A stretch of 64,000 nucleotides of DNA from Adenanthera pavonina (Eukaryota > Streptophyta > Magnoliopsida > Fabales > Fabaceae), in assembly GCA_026686845.1 (NCBI GenBank), contig JAIVEN010000012.1, forward strand, positions 13,766,501 to 13,830,500. Direction: 5' to 3'. Numbering within the stretch: the stretch's first letter is position 1; every line of letters starts with the position of its first letter. The position numbers were made by a program, and so were the translations under genes. Below, piece after piece: positions 35,048 to 46,635 of this stretch. Under the pieces are notes generated by a model. It worked only from the letters and a program-made list of their open reading frames with translations, was not told where the DNA came from and searched no databases.

Positions 35048-35590
35048 GTCAAAAAGTACGCTTTTAGTTCCTTGACTTTATAATAGATTTTATTTTGATC
35101 CCTTAATTTTATTTTGTTTCTTTTTAATCCTTTAACTTTTAAAATACAATTAATTTTTTCTTATCATTAACATTGTTTACTATATTAACGTAAAATATTG
35201 GCAAAATATTCTCAAATTCTAACAAACATTTTCTAATACTTACATATTTATTTAACTTATTTTTTGTGAAAAATAATCATAAGATTAAGGTTTTATTTAG
35301 AAGTCATTTAATTGTAATTATTTTTTAATTTTTATTTAATTAAACATATTTTAAATATATAATTAATGAATAAATAATAATATTAAGGGCACAGCACTGA
35401 AGAGTAATAGTCTGAATAATGCTTTGCCAGTTTGTCATCATTTTTTATTAATATAGCTAATGATGTAACCATGTTAGTAATGGAGAATTTTTTTTATTAT
35501 ATTTTAAAAATTAAAAGTTTAAAAAAATAAAGTTAAGGGATCAAAATAAAATCTATTATAAAGTTGAGGGATGAAAAGTATGCTTTTATT
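35048..35590. mobile_element. Mutator-like MITE, copy 5
   Basis: Long inverted repeats: left CTTGACTTTATAATAGATTT and complement of right CTCAACTTTATAATAGATTT are nearly the same, then ATTTTGATCCCTTAA in both. Perfect 9-bp target duplication AATAAATAA at 35039-35047 and 35591-35599. 543 bp, the same length as copy 1. Confidence 0.8.
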
Positions 35591-35599
35591 AATAAATAA

Positions 35600-36560
35600 A
35601 GTGGTATAATAAAAACAATATTAAAATAGTTCACTTAAAAAATAATGGTGATTTTACAAGGTTTCGTGTTTGATCATTGAGAATAAAAGAAAAACAAGTT
35701 GAAAGAGCCACTTCATTTGGATTTGACAATGTTTTAATTTGACTTGATAGTATCGAATACCAGATAATTATTAAAAAAAATGGTGATTTTAAGTGTGAAT
35801 AAAAAATAAACAACTTAATACTTAATTATAATGTCCAAACTATATCTAAATATTTATGGAATACATTTATGTGTGTGTATGTGCATAAGTAAGTATGTGT
35901 GTGTACTTATGTATGTAAATATGTGTGTCAGTGTCTGTAACCTTCCTTCCTCCTCCCAAAAAAATAACACACACACACACACACACACAGAGGCATAGTT
36001 ATGTATATAATTTATATTTATTATACATATAGTAGAATGAAAAAAACAATGATAGTATAATGATTTATTAAACTATTTATGTTATTAATCAATTATTGAG
36101 AAATTTCATATCTAATTTTTTTAATTTAAACTAGCTATACTTATCCATTGCTCAAATTTATTATGTGCAAGACATATAAATATGTGAAAACTTTGTATGG
36201 TTACCATTCTTTTTAATCGTTGAAAACCAATTGGCAAAAAAAAATCATGATTTTTTTCAACTAAGACCTACTGGTCAGTAGTCTTAATTCAACAAGAAAT
36301 GTTGAGGATCTACCTTGTGTCCATAATTGGCTTAGAAAATTGTATTGTACCGTTCCTTTGGTATGGGGAAATAAGGGGGAGAAGTTTAATTTCTTAGGAA
36401 GTATAGAAATTGATGTTACTTAATTCGAAAAATATTTGAAAGTTTATGAAAGGTTGAATTTAGCTTAGAAAGTTCTACTTTTTGAGTATCTTATAATGTT
36501 TTTCAAAAAGACCCTTAGTTTATTAATTCATTTTATTAATAAAAAAGGTATTTATGTATT
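35600..36560. other. No gene; contains an (AC)n microsatellite
   Basis: AT-rich DNA. A perfect (AC)n run lies at about 35968-35989, preceded by TGTGTG-rich text at 35870-35935 that could pair with it. Confidence 0.5.
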
Positions 36561-39047
36561 CACTACAAAAAAAGAGATATTTAGAGATGACCAAAATCTG
36601 TCACTAAATAACTCAAAATCCGTCTCTAATTTATTAGAGACGAATTTAGAGACAACATTTAAGTCGTCTCTAAAAGTGGCGTCGCTAAATAATTAGGGAG
36701 GGATTAACTCATCCGTCTCTATTTAGAGATGGATTTATTCCGTCTCTAAATAAAACAAATTCATCACTAATCTCAATCAAAATTTGTTACCAAAATTGTT
36801 AAAAATAATCAAATAAAATAATAAAATAGAATATAATCATTAGCCACTTCACCCCCTAGCTCAAAGCCCACGCCACATCACTGGTATGTCATTTGTAGTG
36901 TCATATCATATTAATAGCTTCAAATGTGTCTCACCCAAATTCGAAGTCATGACCTCTTGCTTCCCATACATTTGTAGTCATCATGTTGCCAATTGAACTG
37001 AAATGTTTCTGTAGTCTCTATATGTAATATTAAATATATATTATTTATCTACACAGTAGTATATAAACATATATATTTATAAGTCAATATATTATTTAAA
37101 AATACACATATGTTTTATATTCAATTATTAATATCATAAAATATTTTATATATATATATATTTATATTTATATTTATATGAATATTTATATTATTTTTTT
37201 TAGAACTTAAATAATTTTCCTATAAATATGTTTGTTTTTTTTTTTGGAAAGAAAAAAATTATTTTCCTAGCTGACTTTTAAATTTAATTTTTATTTGTAA
37301 ATAAAAATAATTATATATATTATGTTTATGATCCATATGTTTTAATATTTTATTATGTTATTTTTTGCATAGTCATATCATATAATATATATATATATCG
37401 TATTTTATATTATTTAATAAATTATATTATATATATGCTTAATATATATTAGAGGTGGGAGGGAACCAGATATGATCGAGTTTTATGTCAATCCATGATC
37501 TAACCCAAAGTCTTGGTTAAGTATTATATATATCCATTTTAAATTTAGAAAGGAACATATCTTTTTATTATTTACACCATAAATTTAATTATGGATTCCT
37601 AATGAAAAAGGATTGAAATTTTATTTGATTTTGATTTGATTTATTTTTTAGTATCATTATTACTTTTAACTTTACTTTTAAAATGTAGATGTAAATTCTC
37701 AAAAGAAGGTTGATTTAGAAAGAATTAATGATTAATAAGTTTATAAAAAATTTATTGTTATCACAATTTTTTGAAATTATTATCATGAAATAGAATTAAA
37801 AATTAACTTATTAATTCAAAGTAAAATAAATTAATAAAATTAAGATAATCTACTTAGATATTTTAAACCAAATGATATTATTAAAGATAAACTTTTTTTT
37901 GAAATCAATTCTACAAACATATCCAATATAAAAAATTTATCAACATATGGATTACTAATTAAATAAAAAATATTGTTTAATATTAATTGATTCTAGATAT
38001 TTGTTAATTACTAGGACAATTAAATGTTATCTATGATAAAATTGCTTACGTTCTCTTTTAGTCTAAAATTTCTTAAAACTTCAACGCTTCCTTTAATTTC
38101 ATTTTACTATTTCTAATCTTAAAATTCTCTATATATCTCCTCTCTCCTTCATTTCTTATTTTTTATTCGCATCCTATATTCTCAATTTCTCGATCTTCTT
38201 CCATCAACTACTAAGCATGCTCCTAAAAAAATAAAAGAAACATTATGTTTTAAGATTCTGGTGGTTTAGTTTAAGGTCACTTTTTGAAATGTCTTTTAAC
38301 ATGATTAGAAATACAATTCACTTAACTTAAATTAGGTAACTCATGAGTTTGGTTCATTTAACATACTTTAATATTTAAAAAATGCTCAAAATTTGAAAAT
38401 ATCTTTAAAATTTAAATTAACATATTACAATATTAAAAAATAATACTATATAAAATTGAAGTAATTTAAAAAAAATCCGTATCTAAATCCGTCTCTAAAT
38501 GTGAATTAGAGACTAATTTAGAGACAGACAAGGCACCCGTTGCTGCGTTCATTACAAATACGTCTCTAAGTTCATCTCTAAATAGATATTAGAGACAAAT
38601 TTAGGGCAAGACATTTATTGTTGCATTCACTAAAAATACGTATTTAAATCCATCTAAAAAAAATTAGAGATAGGTTTAGTGACAAATTTTTATTCATCAC
38701 AATAAATTAAAAACATCCGTCACAAAATTCATCTCTAAATGTTAAAGAATTTTCAAGAAATAATAGGATATTTTTAGAGAAGGACTTTTTTATTTTAGCG
38801 ATGAAAAATTAGTTGTTACTAAGTCTATCTCTATCATATTATTAGATATGGATTTAGAGACGGATTTTACTAGAAACAATATATACCTGTCTCAAATTCC
38901 GTCTCTAATACTTTTCCATTATTTTTAATATGAAAGAAAGTTATTTTGTTAAAAAAATTCGTTATCCGTCTCTATTTTCGTCTCTAATAGTGACAGATTT
39001 TAATCCGTCTCTAAAATTCGTAACTAAATGGACATTTTTTTATGGTG
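36561..39047. mobile_element. CACTA (En/Spm) transposon, non-autonomous
   Basis: Left end CACTACAAAAAAAGAGATAT; right end TTTTTTTATGGTG, whose complement is CACCATAAAAAAATGTCC. A 3-bp target duplication ATT flanks it (36558-36560 and 39048-39050). Dense subterminal repeats of the GTCTCTAAAT / TTAGAGACGG type occupy about 36585-36780 and 38470-39020, in both orientations, as CACTA transposase-binding regions do. The right terminus is CACCA rather than CACTA. The interior (36800-38460) is AT-rich with no transposase frame. 2487 bp. Confidence 0.85.
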
Positions 39048-41384
39048 ATTTAACATAAAAACAAAATATATGTTTCTTAAATATAATTTGAGCTTCTTGA
39101 AAACTTCAAAATAAAACAGATAAGTTATAGACGCACTTGTCTTAAAGTAAACCAAGTGATCTACGAACTTAATATGCAGAATCGTTAATATTTATCATGG
39201 AAATATCTATTATGATTAATACAGAAGATTACAGCATTACCTGTAGCCATAGCAACTTCATGGGATAATAGTTACTCAACAGAGATATGGGTTCAAGATT
39301 TATTATCAGGCTTGAAGCTAGAGGATATATTGTATGAACCAAAAAGGAATACTATAATTTGCTTGCTTTGAGCACTTATGAGAGTATGGTGGCAAAAAAA
39401 AAAAAAAAACAGAGACTTGTGATAATATAATTTTTCACTTCCCTTCTTCAACCAAACACACGTCTAACATATTGGTTCTTGACCCTTTAATTATCTATGG
39501 AAAGGGAAAACCTAATCCCAACATGCTCCCCTTTTCAAGCCTGATATTGTTAATTAATATTACAAAAGTTGAAAGAAGAAAATGACTTTTGAAGGGTAAG
39601 AGTGTAATTGTCGGAACCTCAATAATTAGATAAACTCCAGGAATTAATTCAGAATTTAGCCAATCAATTGGTACAACCTAATATATTAATATCCCTTTCA
39701 TCATGGTTGTCACTTGTCATGCATACTATATCTATCCAAACTTTTTAATTTTTCTAACATTTTCCCTTACACGTACGTACAAAACAAGTACTAAAATAAC
39801 ATGCATTCGCTGTTTGAATCTTGCTTAAGAAAATGTGACAAGAAAATATGTTCTCACCATTTTTCATTAATATATCCTACCTAAATATTTCTTTTGGTTT
39901 AAAAATAATCAATTGAAAGTGCTCTGGGCCCTTTAGTAATTGTAAATTTAACCGAAATATTTCCAATTTTATTCATTTTGTTTACTATGAAAGGATACAG
40001 AATTAACTGTATTACACAAAAAGATGTAACTTGGATGTTGCAAAGAAACACAATTGTCTTCAATATTGCTGACCAGCTAAAATAAATGTATAAAAACCAG
40101 GAGAAAAAGCTAACTCAGATTTTTTGTTATATTTTTTATCATTTGATTGCACTTGTAAGTTAAACAAGAGGAATAAATTAAAGAAACTATTTAACATTTC
40201 TTTCTCTTTCTCCTTTTTGTTAAATTCTTTTTCACATCTACCTTACCTAGCTTTACGTAATGTTAAAGCTACTATCTATATTACCTGTGGCATATATGTG
40301 TAAGGCTTTTAGGTCAATTATTTTAGAACGATATAGTTTCTTTAACGAATAATATCTTTTAAAAGACGTGTAGATCATTAACTAAAATAAGATGAAAGCA
40401 ATGATAAAACGAAATCTATATTTTCAATTTTCCACTATGTATACTGTCCAATGCATTAATTTAACATGAAAAATTTAAACTTGATGTTTATCTTCATCAT
40501 ATTAGGCCAGAAAAGAATAACGCATGGCAACGTCTGTTTTATCTGAATAATTGTTGAATAAAAGGGTTATCATGGACCCAAAAAGGAATATGGGCTTTCT
40601 GTCCAAGAAAAAATGTTTATTAGTTTGGGGTACCAGTGTTGAACAGGAAAAAAAGATGATGCAATCCCCCAACTCAATCCAGCCTGAGATGGACAAGTCT
40701 TACTCTGTCTAGTCCTGGGCTACACCCGAGTTAGACCAGACCTTGGGTCTTGAAGACCAACCCGTTTGTCATACTAGATTAGGCTTTGGGCTGATAGACA
40801 ACTTGACCTAGCGTGGTTTATATATATTCCTAGTTGGAGGAAAAGCAATTAGGATATAAACAAGGCCTATGGAATTTGTGAAAATTGAATTTTTTTTTAT
40901 AAAAATTAAAAGAATATTTATCATCTATGTAAAAACAAGAAAGAAACTTCTCAAGATGAAAATTGCAATCAACAATAATTCTTAATTGATTCCAATTAAA
41001 CTTAGGAAAATAGTCCTTTCAACCCAACATTTGCTAGCAATTTACATTATTCTCGTGCCTAAAAGATCCTAATATTGAAAAGCTCCTAGGTGAAAAGACT
41101 CGAAGCAACAAAAATGAAAAAGAAAAAATAAACGTGAACATATATATGTAGACTTTCAAAAATTGTTTCTATGACTTCCAAAAGAAGGGTAAATATTGCA
41201 CATTAATTGATCTTTATCTGCTTGAAATGAAAAGATTGTTTATACCTTTTAAAGAAACCCTTGATCACCATACACTCAAAACAATGGCTTCAACATCCCA
41301 TCATCATGCAATTATACACGTAGACTCCTAGCTAATTGCTTGTTGATGGGAAAATTAAGAAAAAAAAAAAAAGGATTCCTAGCT
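39048..41384. other. No recognised gene
   Basis: AT-rich DNA with a poly(A) run near 39392-39409. 40680-40820 is GC-richer (GGGCTACACCCGAG, GACCTTGGGTC) and may be a repeat, but it has no frame. The 64-codon minus frame at 40696-40502 matches nothing known. Confidence 0.4.
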
Positions 41385-42215
41385 GCTTGTAGGCAAGCAG
41401 GTTCTAGTACTGTAGTCTACCTCCCTTTGCTACACCACCAATAACAATTAGAAGATCTCCATCAGCTCTAAAAGCTAATCCGCAAACATTTATTGAAGCC
41501 ATTTGCTTAGAAAGTCCTCCATTGTAATCCATCAGCTTTGGTCTTTGTCATATCTCCTCACCACCCGTTGAAGATAATCTGGGACATACAATACATTTCT
41601 TACAACAGCAAACTCAATACCAACGAGCTGATATACAACTCAGCTAGTTAGGATTTATGTTTTGAGTTCAAATCTTAGATACACAGCTACGTTAAATACT
41701 CGTTGGGAGAATAGTCTTTATGGTCTTATCTAGTTTGACTTGGATTAGTTGGAATCTAAAGTGATTACACGATACCAAATAGTTCAATCCAAAACTAAGA
41801 GGTGCCTTCGTAATAGGGGATAGTACTCGAGAACATGTTGGGTATTACACACGGTCATATTCTTGTCTTTAGTTCAAACTCCTCGCTACATGTTAGTTGC
41901 ATCATGTTGTCTACAACAATCCCACCAACCAAACAAACTTTTCCTACATGCATGGAAAAACTAGAACACATTTTTCCTCACGCTGTTCATGTTTAGAAGA
42001 ATCTCCCATTTTCCAGTTTCTGAGTTGCGAAGTTCAACTAAGCACAAGCTCTTGCCAAGTGAATCACGGCCCATATGTGGCTAATAAACATACAATTTCC
42101 CAGGGCTAGCAATGCTGAACAAGCATCTAGGAGCATTTGTAGATGACTCCTTAATTATTTGAACGCATAAAGCATTCATTTCAAGGCATTATGTGCCGCC
42201 TCATGCAGCAGCAAT
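41385..42215 (-). pseudogene. F-box/kelch-repeat (SKIP11-like) pseudogene, split by a SINE
   Basis: Minus-strand pieces in correct order match plant F-box/kelch proteins of the SKIP11/At1g26930 kind. NECFMRSNN is at about 42190; TNAPRCLFSIASPGKLYV then VELRNSETGKWEILLNMNS at 42145-41990; MCSSFSMHVGKVCLVGG at about 41970-41930 (another frame); LTCSEEFELKTR at about 41890-41850. After the SINE come VVRNVLYVPDY and VRRYDKDQS at about 41610-41545, GGLSKQMASINVCGLAFRADGDLLIVIGG at about 41520-41430, and NLLAYKQLG at about 41400. The intact family acts as a substrate receptor of SCF ubiquitin ligases. Several stops and frameshifts plus the insertion rule out function. The F-box half was not found. 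Confidence 0.82.
41625..41800 (-). mobile_element. tRNA-type SINE inside the kelch pseudogene
   Basis: On the plus strand the text CAACTCAGCTAGTTAGG resembles a tRNA A box and GAGTTCAAATCTT, 25-30 bp on, a B box. This is followed by GTTGGGAGAATAGTCTTTATGGTCTTATCTAGTTTGACTTGGATTAG, which recurs without the A/B boxes at 43190-43310 and 44875-44985. The pol III boxes read on the plus strand, so the SINE is probably plus-oriented although the pseudogene is minus. Boundaries are approximate and target duplications were not resolved. Confidence 0.5.
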
Positions 42216-42329
42216 GGTTCAGAAAACCCAATATTCTACAATACCCACATTCCTCCTTAGATAATACAATTGTCCACTCATAAGAAGAGATCAAAAACCT
42301 CAATCCAATATAAGGCAAGGATGTCCTAC

Positions 42330-42605
42330 TTAGACCTCAAGCACTAAACTAGACTGTTGATTGATCACTCTTGGCCGATTTGGTGGAAAAGCAAACTTGA
42401 ATGATTTGAATTGTCCAGCATTCATCTGTGTTCTCACTTCTTCACCGGTATCTACAAGTTTGCTTGATTTTGTCAACAGGAGGTGCCAATGTCTTGAGAT
42501 CTCCATCACAGGATGAGTAATATAAGCATTCTTTCTCTCTTGCTCTATTGAGTTTGATTGTTCTTTTGAAACACGGTTGTAAAGGACCCCTTCAGCATGC
42601 TGCTG
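42330..42605 (-). pseudogene. Exon-like open stretch, unrecognised
   Basis: 91 codons without a stop, from an intron-like acceptor (TTAATATATAG|CAGCAG on the minus strand) at 42605 to a TAA at 42330. The translation runs QQHAEGVLYNRVSKEQSNS..., ..ISRHWHLLLTKSSKLVDTGEE.., and ends ..FAFPPNRPRVINQQSSLVLEV. I recognise no family. It lies just upstream of the kelch pseudogene on the same strand, and a promoter-like region is at about 43600 on that strand. It may be the last exon of a small or decayed gene. Confidence 0.35.
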
Positions 42606-43189
42606 CTATATATTAATGCAGTAAAAAATTATTAAATATAACGATTAAAATTAGTCATTAAAATCATAGCAATATAGCACATTTAAATCACGAAACATTT
42701 TAAATCACACACACAGACACGCATAACGGTTTTTATTCTAAGCTAAATCATGAAAGAAAATGTGTCGATTTCATTGGCATAACAAGAATAATTATATGTA
42801 AGCAAGAAATGCAAATGTCATATCAAGTCAATAATTTCAAGCAATTGCAATTTTTCAATTCAAGGTTGAATAAAATAAATGTAGAATGCCAAAAAAGTTA
42901 CCATACGTCTAAGATTATGTGGAATTGGACTTAAAGATTTGTATATATTTAATTAATTACTTAAAACATGGCTAAGAGAGCTGAGGTGTTGAGATCATTC
43001 TATCCCAAATAAAAATTGATGAGTATAGAAATTAGAAAATGATAAATATAATCCTAAAAATGAAATCAGACCTGAAGTTGGTTGAAGAAACAAATTGAAG
43101 AAAGAAGTGGAGATTATAATTCCTTGCAGGTGAAAAATCAATTGAATGATAAAATTAATTTCAAAATTAGAGAACTTTGGGTCTTTTAG

Positions 43190-43310
43190 TATCTACAAAA
43201 CCTTTGAGAAATAAATTTTTGCGGCTCTTGTGGTCTTATCTAATATGATTCAGATTAGTCGGAATTCAATATAACTATTAGATAATGTGTGGTTTGATAT
43301 CAAAAAGAGA
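43190..43310 (+). repeat. SINE 3'-part copy
   Basis: TTTGCGGCTCTTGTGGTCTTATCTAATATGATTCAGATTAGTCGGAATTC parallels 41695-41760 in order. The 5' (A/B box) part is not present. Confidence 0.45.
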
Positions 43311-43469
43311 AGAAAAAAAATACATTCCCACATAATTCGTCCCATTTCTTTCGAGGAAAAAGAAATGATGACTCATACAATGAAGAAAAGTGCATTAAAA
43401 ATTAATGAGCAATTAGGCAGCCTCGAAAAGAAAGACTCGAATAAGAAGAAAATCTTACAAATCAAAAAG

Positions 43470-43610
43470 AGATGTTGAGATTTTTTCCTACTTTCCACCA
43501 ACTTCTGTTTCTCTACCATTTGCTTACACACTCTCTCCCTCTCCCCCCCTTTCATCTTTGTTTTGTTCTCTCTCTTCTTTCGGTGTGTGAGGGCACTGTA
43601 TATAGGAGAC
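43470..43610 (-). promoter_or_regulatory. Promoter/leader-like region
   Basis: Read on the minus strand: a GGTGGGTCCACATGG element (about 43650-43635), CCTATATACAG (about 43605-43595), then a GA-rich leader-like run with an ATG at 43555. This is the composition of a plant core promoter and 5' leader. The frame following the ATG is 60 codons and unrecognised, so it could belong to the decayed locus at 41.4-42.6 kb. Confidence 0.3.
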
Positions 43611-45519
43611 TACTTATAAGTCAAGTTTTACAACCATGTGGACCCACCCCAGCTGGACTCATAGCGTGATAGGTGTCAAAACTATAAATCTCCGTTTTTG
43701 CATGTGATATTATTTGTTGTTTTCTTCTTTCTTTTCTCGACACTTTGAAGCAAACAACTTCTAAAACCTTCTTTTTATTTAGCTTTTTTATTTTCCTTCT
43801 CACGCTTGTTAGTAATTTTTACTTTATGGTTATTTAGCAGATAAAGCAAATATTTTTTATTATTAATGTTTCAAAAATTGACACATGAGTGGTGTTATTA
43901 CTAATGTGGCAAGCATAGATCGTGTGAATTATATCACAAGAATTGTGAGTTAAAAGCGATTGAACAGGTGAACCTTAATTATTGAGATATCACATGGTGA
44001 AGCCAACTCTTCACCGCTTATTCAAATATTTTAAGATATATGAAAAAGCAAACCTTATTTTCCCCTATCAAGTTTAGTTTGGTTTTCTATATCCTACAGT
44101 TATCATTTGGAGACACCAACTCTTTTCCCCTTCTTGTCATCTTTCCTTTTTCTTTTTATAGGTTGGATTAATTTGCTCTCTTAAAATGAAGCTTGTCACA
44201 TGAAAAGTAGGGATGAAACTAGAAACTAGAAAAAGAAAAGAATGGAAGTAATGTAAAGATTGAAAGACTCACGTTTCAAGGGAAGGTACGTACAATGCCC
44301 AAACCACAAGTGAGTGAGCGTTTACAACAACCTTTGGATTTATATGGATGCACAATGAATATGAAGAGGATTTTCGTTTCCTAAAGTTAAAATGTTAGTT
44401 TTCATCCGTTCTCTTCATGAATTCCTTAGATTTCTAATATTCATATGGATTACTTTTGCACCTTTTTTTTTATATTGTTCGCGTTTTCATAAAGCAAAAA
44501 GATGCTCTTTTTTAAATGTTGAAATCAGTAAAATTACTTATGTGCTTATTTTTTTCTTTTTTGTGTTTACCACCTTAATTATAGCTGATACATGTTTGCG
44601 TAAATAAGTTCATTGATTTCAAAATTTTGTATTAATATAGTAATTAATAGTAAATTTTAGGACTAGATGCAATTCTTTACATCTTTACCGCTGATTGAAT
44701 TGTCTCCTTAGAACATCATAAGTATAGAACTTTTTAATAATCACATAATATGAGTGAAATAATGGAAGAATCATTCAATTGTAATGAACAAAATTTATGT
44801 GACGTTATCATTGGGCCAGATATATTAATCATATTTTAATTAGATAACATGTTAATAAAGATATAAATAAAATTTATGTTGGGAGAACTTTTGTGGTTCT
44901 TGTGGTCCCACTTAATTCGACTCGAGTTACTTAGAATCTAATGTAATTTCTAGACATTGAGTGATTTAATTATAGAAAAAAGATAGTCATATAAATTTTT
45001 TCTATTCATTCTCGCTCTTTGGTCCACATATATCCTTCCGTCTTCTCTTCTTAAATTTATAAATTAATTATATTCAATTCCTGCATTATTATCTTTTAGT
45101 ACCTTCCTCTATATATTATTCAATTAATTAATAAAAAGTCTTAATTACATTTTTATTGTTTGCTCTCTTTCAAAAATCCTCTATTTTGTTAATAGAAAGA
45201 GCACAGTTCTTTCCCAAAGGACAATCTTGTGGCTATAATTTCTGAAATTAACATGGTTAAAAATGATGAATCTTGGTTGGAAATGATAAGTTTACTTGAA
45301 GTGGGCCCTGATCTTCCACACATGGCAAGTTGTACTAGAGTCCACCCTCATGATTTATCATTTTCAACCATGTGCATTTTAGAAATTACGGCCACAAAAT
45401 TATCCTTTGAGAAAGAACTGCTATCTTTCTTCTTTTTGAAGAAATGTTATTCTATCTTGTTTTAACCAATCTTCCTACAAAAGAAATAACTTCCTTTTTT
45501 TTTCATGTTTTTATGGCCT
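43611..45519. other. No recognised gene; one SINE-part copy at 44875-44985
   Basis: AT-rich. GTTGGGAGAACTTTTGTGGT then TCCCACTTAATTCGACTCGA at 44878-44930 is a third copy of the SINE 3' part. Short frames at 44392-44607 and 45229-45465 have no recognisable motif. Confidence 0.4.
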
Positions 45520-46250
45520 CTATGTATGGGATTTGTCTTTATCCTTCCATCTTTTCTTTCGAGGTCTTGTGAGAGTGCCCTTCCTCTACTACATTTACGA
45601 TTTCATGAGCTTTGGTGTCTTCAAAATCATCTTGTTTTTCTCAAATCCTCTTTGAAACGAAGACAATTTCTCAACTGCTCAAGTGAAATCAATATCTTCC
45701 TTTTTTTATATTTGAGACTCTTTTTCTAAAGTATTTCCATGAAGGAGGAAGTTTGTCAATGAATGAGGAAACCAATGGTTTCATCCATAGGCATATTATA
45801 TTATTTGAAATTATTCAAAATATGTTCAATTTTACACATTTTCTCCATAATAGATATTCCATCAATCATTTTACAATTACTGAAATGACTAATAACAAAT
45901 TTTTCACTTGTTACATTCTCTTGCATGTATTTTGCCTCTAATTTCTTCCATAATTTCTTTACATATGTTGAGTATTGATAATCATTGAAGAGTACATCAC
46001 TAAGTCCATTGAGGATGTATTAAGGGCATGTAATCATCATTTTCCCAATTTTTCCTTTCTCTAACATCAGCCATGGTTTCACTTTCTCTTTCTAGAGACT
46101 TGGGAGTGCTAAGGACATAGGCCACCTTCAATGCAGTGATGAAAAATTTCATCTTCTATTTCCATCTAAGAAAGTTGTCTCCTTCAAAGCCTTTCCAATT
46201 TTATAAAATTTGTAGTCAAATCCTTTAAAAGTGTCATTTGTTTTCAAAAA
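45520..46250 (-). pseudogene. Ty1/copia gag (UBN2-type) remnant
   Basis: On the minus strand, FITALKVAYVLSTPKS-type text is followed by NWENDDYMPLIHILNGLSD, then KKLWKKLEAKYMQENV, SEKFVISHFSNCKMIDG, and MPMDETIGFLIDKLPPSWKYF, the standard order of plant Ty1/copia Gag. Frames change several times and a stop follows HILNNFK. No protease, integrase or reverse transcriptase was found next to it. Confidence 0.75.
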
Positions 46251-46323
46251 GATTATATCTAAATTAAGATTGTTGGTGGGAATTGTTCTTTGAAGTGCGT
46301 AGAAATATTGGAAATAAATTTAA

Positions 46324-46625
46324 GGAAAATCACTAAAAAATTCCAAAATAAGAAAATATTTATCTGAAGTTCCAACACTAAAAAATACTACACCTAAGTC
46401 CCATGTCCCAAAAATGAGTATAAAAAGTTTATTATTGAGTATAAAATCATGGAATATGGGTATAAAACATTAGAGCATAATTTTATACTCAACGCTGAAA
46501 TTTTTTATACTTATTTTCCAGAATTTTACACTGACTTTGATTATGAGACTTGAGTGTAATATTTTGTAGTATTGAAACTTTTTAATAAACATTTTCATAT
46601 TTTAGGATTTAATAGTAATTTTTCC
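46324..46625. mobile_element. Mutator-like MITE with ~80-bp inverted repeats
   Basis: Left GGAAAATCACTAAAAAATTC and complement of right GGAAAAATTACTATTAAATC begin inverted repeats that continue through TACTACACCTAAGTCCCAT / TATTACACTCAAGTCTCAT. Flanks ATAAATTTAA (46314-46323) and ATAAATTTAT (46626-46635) give a 9-10-bp target duplication. 302 bp. Different sequence family from the 16270/35048 MITEs. Confidence 0.7.
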
Positions 46626-46635
46626 ATAAATTTAT

